This document shows positions 53,176 through 64,000 of a DNA stretch of 64,000 bases, piece by piece. Under the pieces are notes generated by a model that was not told where the DNA came from, searched no databases, and saw only the letters and a program-made list of their open reading frames with translations. The stretch's first letter is position 1, and the number at the start of each line of letters is the position of its first letter. Position numbers and translations under genes: made by a program. The DNA comes from Cacajao melanocephalus (taxonomy: Eukaryota > Chordata > Mammalia > Primates > Pitheciidae), in the NCBI GenBank assembly GCA_963573385.1, contig CAUYLG010005451.1, forward strand, positions 1-64,000, given 5' to 3'.

Positions 53176-53627
53176 GAATCTAGTGCTGTAAAGGAGATCA
53201 ATTATCAGGTGCTGGATTGGACTGACTGATATCCAGTGTCTCCTGCTTGGATCCGTGACTCATACCCCACCCCCTTTTTTTAATACCTTGGAACCTCATT
53301 TTTGCTGTGAGCCCAAAGCTTTGTCAACATAAGACTGAGTATGGGAAATAGCAGCAAATAGTGGGAGAAATTTTAGATAACACCCTATCTCACCCACTTT
53401 CCTGTTCTCCCTCATATCTCATTTTGTCATGTGCACCTAAAATCTGAGACTCAAAGGAAAAACTTTCAGTGGAATTCAATACATCTCAGTGTTTAAGAAG
53501 AAACTAAAATGTGTCCTGTCTTCCATAGTGATATAGTAGCTGAAAAATTATTGAAAGACACTCCAAAATTATAGTGTTCTGGAGGAATAAAAATATATAC
53601 TTCTTATAGTTAATAAAGCTCTCGTTA
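53176..53627. other. Unique stretch
   Basis: No recognised repeat. Confidence 0.4.
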
Positions 53628-53710
53628 CATTTATTCACTCATAGTATTTATTCATTTAGCTCCAACTGTGTGCAAGGCATTGACAATGCTGGGTATGGAG
53701 CTGGCTGGCA
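53628..53710 (-). mobile_element. L2 relic, antisense
   Basis: tagtatttattcatttagct, ccaactgtgtgcaaggcatt, acaatgctgggtatggag: the antisense L2 3' end. Confidence 0.6.
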
Positions 53711-54329
53711 TTATTTGATAAAAATGTTCTTTCCATCCTGATCCATGTAACCTTGAGTACATAGGAATCCAACCATTCCCATTTGCTCTACTGTAGTCCG
53801 GGAGCCTCTGCTTCCTCTATTTGTTCGGCAAATCACTGATCCTACCTTTGGAATGGTGAAAAGCCTAGAAACAAAATTCCATGAGAAAAAAATTTTAAAA
53901 CTGGTGAGTTTTAGCTGGTCATAAGAAAACCCAGGAAGCACATAATCCTTTATTTTGGAAATCTGAAGGACCATTATAGGGAAGGGAGGTTTCGTAACTT
54001 TTTGGTGTGGAATCAGGAACAAGAATTATAAATCAATTTTGGAAGCTGCAGGGAGACTGATGTCAACTCAGACAAAGAAAGGATTTTTTAACAGTGAGAT
54101 GCTTCCAGATATGAAACAGACTATGTCAGTAGCTAGTGAGTTCCCCATTACTGCAGATGTTCAGAGGTCAGATGGTCAACAGACAGAGACTTTGTAGATG
54201 AGATTATTCCAGCAAACTTGCAAACAAGGACACTGATCTTTATGACTTTACTCTCACTCCAAATCTGTGTCTATGAGCATTGGCTCTATCCATTGACTTC
54301 TGCATTACGGATCAGACCTCACAGCTGTG
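53711..54329. other. Unique stretch
   Basis: A 103-codon reverse frame (53711-54022) carries no recognisable motif. Confidence 0.4.
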
Positions 54330-54500
54330 TCTATACATCATTTACAGTTTGCAAAGTGCTTTTATTTACATGTTCTCATTAACTCCTCAGGACAACCTTT
54401 TGAGAAAATTAGTTCAATGATCATTATCCCATTTTGTAGTTGAAAAATCTAAGAAAAGAAAAGAAGGAAAACCAATGATAAAGCCAAAGGAAATGACCAA
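54330..54500 (-). mobile_element. MIR SINE relic, antisense
   Basis: tttgcaaagtgcttttattt, acatgttctcattaactcct, caggacaaccttttgagaaa, tcattatcccattttgtagt: antisense MIR. Confidence 0.7.
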
Positions 54501-55069
54501 ACTAGGATGGGGTTTCACTCTTCCCACTAGGGAGACGGGAACCAAGAATATTCATATTTTTACAATGAAGAGATGAAAACTATCATATTCCAGAAAGGGG
54601 AGATACGTTCTTCAAGAGAGTAAAAAGCTGTCACTGACATCCAAAATGAGCATGCTATTTTCTCTGTAGCTTAAAGAGCAGGAACTGGTAAGTCTTTGAA
54701 ATCAACAAACTTACTACTAATGGGTCAGCGTTTTTTCACTCACAGAAGGCTCCTGAGTGAGATCAGGCTGAGCACTGACCAGGTGTGAGGAAGACAAAGC
54801 CATTGCTTCCAAAATGGAAAAAACAAAAACAAAAACAAACAAACAAACAAAAGACAGGGAGAGTGTGTCAGTCTAAAGATAATGTTGAACAGCGAACACC
54901 CCAAAGGGTGACCAGAAAATCAAGGACCACTTGCCTCTTTCTGTAAAATTTTTTTGCATCTGGAAATGAGGTACAGTGATCCCTCAAAGAAGGCACAGAT
55001 TGAGCAAACAGAACTTCTAAAGGCTAATGATCATGTTGTATTTGTTTCTAAGATCTTTCATCTGTAGAT
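54501..55069. other. Unique stretch with (CAAA)n tract
   Basis: A (CAAAA)/(CAAA) run lies at about 54822-54852. Otherwise unrecognised. Confidence 0.45.
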
Positions 55070-55175
55070 CTCAGAAGGTTTTACAAACATCAATTATATG
55101 TTACTACATTCCTTTGGAGTAAATATTATTACATCCATTTGGCAGGTAAGAAAACAAAATCTAAGAGGTTTGCCT
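55070..55175 (-). mobile_element. MIR SINE relic, antisense
   Basis: tggagtaaatattattacat, ccatttggcaggtaagaaaa, caaaatctaagaggtttgcc. Confidence 0.55.
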
Positions 55176-55929
55176 AGGGGCTACCCTACAAGATTCTAGG
55201 AGGCCAGTCATCTCAAACATGAGCTGTGCAGAGCTCTGGGCCTCACAAAGGAGGAAAGACTGAGAATCTAACAGTGCTATTTCCAGGCTCCGAGAAAGAA
55301 AGATTGCTGAAGAAACATTCTCTACACTGGTCCACCAGTTTCTGGAGAACTGGCGAGGGCTTGTGCCTTATCCAAAAGATTGAGTCCCAAAATTATAGGA
55401 CCCAGAGGTTAGACTTCATGAATCACTCCTCAGTTTCCTAGTTAGATATCATTGCTCCTCTTCCAAGCTGTCAAAAGCCATTGTTGTAATTTCTCTTATA
55501 TTCCACCTTGGGTTATAATTATTTGGATTGGTGTCTGGTTTTTCTCATGAGCCTTCAGACAAGACTTCCACTGTCCCTTATGTTTGGTATAAAACAAAAC
55601 ATCATAAGAAAATATGTTTTGAATTTGAAGTAGAGTTTGTTGGGGGGAAAGCAGTAGACAACTTCTGTAATGTGAGAGTACCAAAGCTGATAACTTTGTC
55701 CTACCCAGAGACAACAATAAGGCCATCCTAGAACTTATATTGACAGGTCAATAAAGGCATTTCTGGGTTTTCCTAACTTCCAAAATCTTTATTTTTACGC
55801 TATGTAGTAAAGGTCAGTCGAAAAGCCTGAATTTGGTTAAGATTTAGTAAAGGAGTCTCATAGAAAGCCACATGTATGGTAAGTATATTTCATAATAACA
55901 GATCTTTATATAAGCATCATATCTTATAA
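55176..55929. other. Unique stretch
   Basis: No recognised repeat or coding frame. Confidence 0.4.
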
Positions 55930-56105
55930 CTTTACGAAGCATTTTTGCAAGCACTTTCAAATTTGATCCTATTAAGATACCATGAGGTGGACAATAAAGG
56001 TATTATTATCTCATTTTCTTGATGAGTTTCATCAAGGTTAAGTGACCTGCCCTGGATCACATAACTACCAAATAACAGAACTGAAGCAGAAATCAAGGTA
56101 TCTGG
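55930..56105 (-). mobile_element. MIR SINE relic, antisense
   Basis: cgaagcatttttgcaagcac, aggtattattatctcatttt, catcaaggttaagtgacctg, ccctggatcacataactacc. Confidence 0.7.
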
Positions 56106-56456
56106 AGGAAGAGAAGAATGACCACTCTCTGTATTCCATAGCCTCCTTTCCGTTTCCAGCCTTCCAGAACTGGATTGTTCCTTGTGCTTTCTTTTTTGCC
56201 AGGTCCTGTTGCTTGCAACTGATGCACCAGTGGTGCCCCCAGCGGAGTTCACACTAAACCTCATTTGGTCTTGCCCAGCCCTCATCCCCCTGCGGCAGTA
56301 CTTGTTGCCCTAGAAATGCACAGCTCACCTGAACCCGATTTGACTTTCAAGGAAGAATTCAGTGGCAAGTGCAATTTTGTTCATTTAGAAACCCACCTCT
56401 AGAGAGACAGAAAAGAAGGTCCCCATAAAAGTTGTCATTTGAAAACTCATATTTTC
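56106..56456. other. Unique sequence
   Basis: No recognised repeat. Confidence 0.4.
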
Positions 56457-56746
56457 TTTTCTCTTTTGAGACAGAGTTTCACACTTGTTGCCCAGGCTGG
56501 AGAGCAATGGCACGATCTTGGCTCACCTCCACCTCCACTTCCTGGGTTCAAGCAATTCTGCCTCAGCCTCCCGAGTAGCTGGGATTACAGGCATGAGCCA
56601 CCACGACTGGCTAATTTTGTATTTTTAGTAGAGACAGGGTTTCTCCATGTTGGTCAGGCTGGTTTTGAACTCCTGACCTCAGGTGATTCACCCACCTCAG
56701 TCTTCATAAGTGCTGGAATTACAGGCGTGAGCCACCACGCCTGGCC
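56457..56746 (-). mobile_element. Alu SINE, full length
   Basis: Antisense Alu with flanks tgaaaactcatattttc and tgaaaacctattttc as target duplication. Ends cacgcctggcc. Confidence 0.97.
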
Positions 56747-56844
56747 CTGAAAACCTATTTTCAAATGCAGTTGTCCAAACCCTAGATGGAGAGATGGGAG
56801 ACTTTTTGACCAGCCCCAGTGCCACCAACCAGTTGCAGACCTCA

Positions 56845-57070
56845 GTCATCATTCCACAGATATTCAACGAGCACCTCGTACATGTTGAATATTGTGCTAG
56901 GTGCCAAGGACACAGAAATGAATAAGATTTGCTTCCTGTTCTGAAATAGACACGGTAGAAACATTACAATGTAACGTGTGCTTTGTGGAGTTGTAACACT
57001 GCAGTGCCAACCAGCAGAGGAGGTATCTAATTTGAGAAGTCTTCCTAGAGCAGGAGTATACCGAGAACCC
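56845..57070 (-). mobile_element. L2 relic, antisense
   Basis: cacagatattcaacgagcac, ctcgtacatgttgaatattg, tgctaggtgccaaggacaca, gaagtcttcctagagcagga: antisense L2. Confidence 0.7.
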
Positions 57071-58018
57071 GGCCTTCTGAGCACAGGACTCTGGTCAGTT
57101 GCATGTTTTGCTCACTCATGAAACTGGTCTTGCTTACGGACACCCTCTGTGTTGCCTCGTTTCTCTCTCGAGGGGAGCACCAATACAAGTGGATACAACA
57201 GGGTGGTGCAGAAATTGAGACACTCAGAGACTTAGCAGTGACCTGCAGCTACCAGCCAGGAAAGCCCTTGAGACAGGAGAACAGCTGAGTGAGGCGGCGA
57301 GCAACCACTGCAGGAAGAGGTACTAGGGGTAGGAACAACTGAAGCTCCGGAGTGCCAGTGATTCCAAGAGCTGCAGTGGGCCTCCCTGTGAGGGGAGGGA
57401 GTGACTGTTTTCAGAAAGGCAGCAAACCATTCCCAAAGGCGCGAGGCCCAACTTCATTAAAGCTGTAGAAAGGCTTTACCCACTCCTAATTTCTCGATTA
57501 CATTCAATTCCCATAACCTGAGGTAAACAGCATTTCTCTGAGTCTTGCAAAGTGGGTACACCTAATCCAAATATATATAAAGATGCTTTCCATGCTTATA
57601 AAATATCACGCTTTATGCAAGGGAAACTTTTAGCCGCATGACTCCACCAGCAGCAAAAACAAAGACAGAATTAGTCCTGCAGGTGGGTGAGGATGTGGGC
57701 ATGGGCTGCACTCTCAACGGTACCGTCTGCACCTTTCAGCGACTCCTCCAAAAGCAGCATCATAGCACTCTCAAGCCTCTGCCTGCTTCTCAGACACTGC
57801 CTCTACTAAAACAAGAAGCATTGGCTACTTAAGCCAATAATTCAGGGGCTGGCCATTTCACTCTCTGTTATTCCACGGTGAGCTTTCCACACTAAGCCTT
57901 TGGACCAATCAGCTTTATATATTTCAATTCGTTAGCATACTATTAACAACTACAGATTAAACATCAGCAATCTTTTCCCCCTAATAACCCTAATATTCTA
58001 GCTATCTATGAAGATAAT
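57071..58018. other. Unique stretch
   Basis: No recognised repeat over nearly 1 kb. Short open frames only. Confidence 0.45.
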
Positions 58019-58076
58019 TAAAGAAAAGTGCCCTAGGAAGCTTTTCTTAAAGAAAAGTGCCCTAGGAAGCTTTCCT
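58019..58076 (+). repeat. 29-bp tandem duplication
   Basis: Two adjacent 29-bp copies (58019-58047 and 58048-58076) beginning taaagaaaagtgccctagga. One mismatch near the end (cttttct versus ctttcct). Confidence 0.96.
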
Positions 58077-58649
58077 CGACACAATAGACAATTATCTCTG
58101 CTTAATCGCTTTCTTTTAAAAAAAAAAATTCTAATATTAGTGTAGTCCTCCTGTACAGGACAGTGATGGCTGCTCCCTATGACACTCTCCCCAACCTCAA
58201 ATCTCATATGACAGTCATTATTGTCCCCAGCATGCTTTCAGGAAGTTGCTTTATTCTTGCTACTTGGCAATCAGACTTGAGCCAGAGACCTGCCAGGCAG
58301 CAAACTGCTAACAAGCCTCTAAGGCAGATCAGATTTGCCTGTCCAGTGTCGTGATGAGGGAAGAAGACAAATGACCTGGCCACAGTCTGGGCGCAAGGTG
58401 AACACCCTCTCTTCACTCTGGTATCTGATCCATCCAGCCACACTCCCAAATATATTCCATTGCTCATTAATTGCCTCCACGTTATTTGCTGAGTGTCCAG
58501 GATGTGTTGCTTCTCTCTGCTAAACCCCAGAGGTTCCAACATGAAGATGAGGTTAGAAGACTGCAGCCATTTCACTGATCAGGGCCTGCTTCAGCTAACC
58601 ATGATGCTAAAAGTGATTCTTTTGTTTATTGATTCAGGACATATCTAGC
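58077..58649. other. Unique stretch
   Basis: A 123-codon reverse frame (58204-58575) is opposed by open forward frames. No motif recognised. Confidence 0.4.
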
Positions 58650-59419
<770 letters not shown>

Positions 59420-59561
59420 TTACAAAGAGCTACTACATCTATTCTGTTGTCTGCACTCCTCAGTAAGCTTGTAAGACAGACACGAAAAGCATGTTCATCT
59501 CAGTTTTACCAAGGCCAACAGGAAAGAGGACTCTTTCAGATTCAAGAGTTAAGAAGTGGTA
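59420..59561 (-). mobile_element. MIR relic, antisense (piece 1)
   Basis: tcagttttaccaaggccaac, aggaaagaggactctttcag: a loose antisense MIR match. Split by an Alu and continued after it. Confidence 0.45.
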
Positions 59562-59872
59562 GCTGGGGCACAGTGGCTCATGCCTATAATCCCAGCACTT
59601 TGGGAGGCTGAGGTCAGCTGGTTACTTGAGCCCAAAAGTTTGAGAGCAGCCTGGGCAATATGACGAAACTCTATCTCTACCAAAAATACCAAAAATTAGC
59701 CAGGCGTAGTGGTACACACCTGTAATCCCAGCTACTAGGTATGGGAGCTGAAGTGGAAGGATCACTTGAGCCCAGGAGGTTGCAGTGAGCTGAGATCATG
59801 CCACTGCACTCCAACATGGGTGACAGAGTGAGACCCTGTCTCAAAAAGAAAAAAAGAAAGAAAGAAAGAAAA
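59562..59872 (+). mobile_element. Alu SINE, full length
   Basis: Sense Alu beginning gctggggcacagtgg, with an (AAAG)n tail at about 59845-59872. An 18-bp target duplication, aagagttaagaagtggta (59544-59561), recurs with two changes at 59873-59890. Confidence 0.97.
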
Positions 59873-59890
59873 AAGAGTTAGTAAGTGGTA

Positions 59891-60658
59891 GAGTCTGAAC
59901 TCAGACTTTCCATTCTTAGTTTACTTAGCTTAAACATCCCGACAATCATAATAATTACCGAAAGCTGAAATCAACAGAGCTGCAATTAAAAACGGTTTTG
60001 TTGCTATCTTCAATTTTTTTTTATTTTTTGGCAGCTCCCCTAATGTAGTTGATTTGCCTAATTCTAAACTGGGCTATGCATTTGTTAATCGTTTTTAACA
60101 AACAGACTCAGTTGTACTGGCATGCAAAGAACACAGGTGAGAAGGTTTCCCTGAGGCTCATTTGCATTCAGTTATCAAAATAAAATATGAAAAGTACCTC
60201 ACAGGAGAAATCAGAAATTTTGAAACACTGATATTTCACAGTGCAGTGATTCTTAATAATTCTAGAGAAACCACTGCTTGTCCATATCTGTAACTGTTCT
60301 TTGCCACACTTATATTTAGTTGAAGGGGATGCTGATGAATAAATAAAAGCAAATTGCTACCGACACACAATATTGGTTCAAGTTTATGCTCTAACTGCTT
60401 GAGGACACTTTGTGGCTAAGTTTCTCTTATTGATCATGTCACAGCTGCAATCTATTTCAGTTTAGAGGAATTTTGTTGCTCAGTTTTATACATGCAAAAA
60501 AAAAAAAACTGGCCATGCAAACAGAGATATTCTATTACATTTTCAATGAAACTATTAAATAACATTTACATCTTTTTATAACAACCTGAAACTGGACATA
60601 TCCTGGAGCAAACTTTTAATCATCATTTAGTTATTTCTTTTCCATTAGAATATGCTGA
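59891..60658. other. AT-rich unique stretch
   Basis: The first 50 bp are probably the end of the MIR (gagtctgaactcagactttc). The rest is unrecognised. An octamer motif, atttgcat, lies at about 60161. Confidence 0.4.
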
Positions 60659-63456
<2,798 letters not shown>

Positions 63457-63470
63457 CACAACAGAATTTT

Positions 63471-64000
63471 AAAGAAAAACTTACAAAGTAAAAGTAAGCA
63501 CTAGAAGGCCTACGGACTTACTCTTCCTGGGAGAGACATGAAAGCCAGGACATCCTGCTAAATGTGTCATGGGGACATGTTTCCTTTTTAAAGGTCACAT
63601 ATTGAAGTATATTTGTGTAGAGGAACAGTGGATTGTATGGGTGCCAGGCTGTCTGGCTTTCATATGACAATGTGTTTAGATGTTTACAGGAGTTACGGGA
63701 AAGAGCCAAGTATCTGACACCTGCAAACCTTGGAATCACAGAAGTTGAGTTCAGAAAAAGACTCTCTTATGTAGGTAACACCTCCTGCTAGGTCCCATCA
63801 GAAGCTGAATTTGGGTGCAGCTCCTCCTGCTGGGAAAAGCAGAGGTCTTTGATCCCAAAGAGGCAACTGTCCAGGCAACCAAGAATGAGTTCCCAGCAAC
63901 ATTTTTAGGTAATCATGCCTTTTGCACCAGAGTAGGACTCTGAAAGTTGTCAAAAATGTGTCTGCGTATCAACCAAATTGTTTGCCACGCCCCTTGACTC
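63471..64000. other. Unique sequence to window end
   Basis: No recognised repeat or gene. Confidence 0.4.

Overview
This window is nuclear DNA from a catarrhine primate, almost certainly human. It carries 31 Alu elements, decayed LINE-1 pieces, MaLR and class I ERV LTRs, and a background of much older L2 and MIR relics. I found no bacterial or viral gene organisation, no rRNA or tRNA gene, no CRISPR array, and no open reading frame I would defend as a conserved protein-coding gene. The longest open frames are Alu or LINE translations, the reverse strand of a minisatellite, or chance frames. The window is best read as intergenic or intronic sequence. A few weak exon-like and regulatory-like patches are reported with low confidence.

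Layout. 0-6 kb: an Alu, L2 relics, then a 5'-truncated L1 (about 2.8-5.9 kb) broken by Alus and by a complete MST-type MaLR solo LTR with its target duplication. 6-16 kb: mostly unique sequence with an old LTR-like repeat, L2, MIR and Alus. 16-21.9 kb: an antisense MLT1-type LTR, old L1 3' ends, a decayed 29-bp minisatellite, and an L2 split by two Alus. 21.9-27.6 kb: a long stretch poor in young repeats, including a GC-rich block (22.3-23.2 kb) with a perfect CArG box and a 60-nt exon-like segment. 27.6-38 kb: Alus, a long L2 3' end, a class I ERV solo LTR with 4-bp target duplication that was later split by an Alu, a (GT)n tract, and a 134-bp imperfect direct repeat in two copies 1.47 kb apart. 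38-46.6 kb: the densest Alu cluster. 46.6-64 kb: more MIR/L2, a second 5'-truncated L1 (50.6-52.7 kb) with a half-length Alu nested in it, and further Alus.

The most unusual object is the Alu at 43.4-43.9 kb. Its body is interrupted by two foreign segments. Both have near-identical counterparts nearby: one at 45.55 kb inside an old L1, the other at 48.84 kb in otherwise unrecognised sequence. The Alu also lacks about 16 bp of its own sequence. This pattern is what serial template switching (a replication-based, MMBIR/FoSTeS-like event) or patchy gene conversion would leave behind. Four short tandem duplications (15-29 bp, each with one mismatch) elsewhere in the window are further local duplication scars.

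Repeat family names come from recognising consensus-like stretches by eye. Alu and L1 assignments are firm. L2/MIR boundaries are approximate and LTR subfamily names are tentative.
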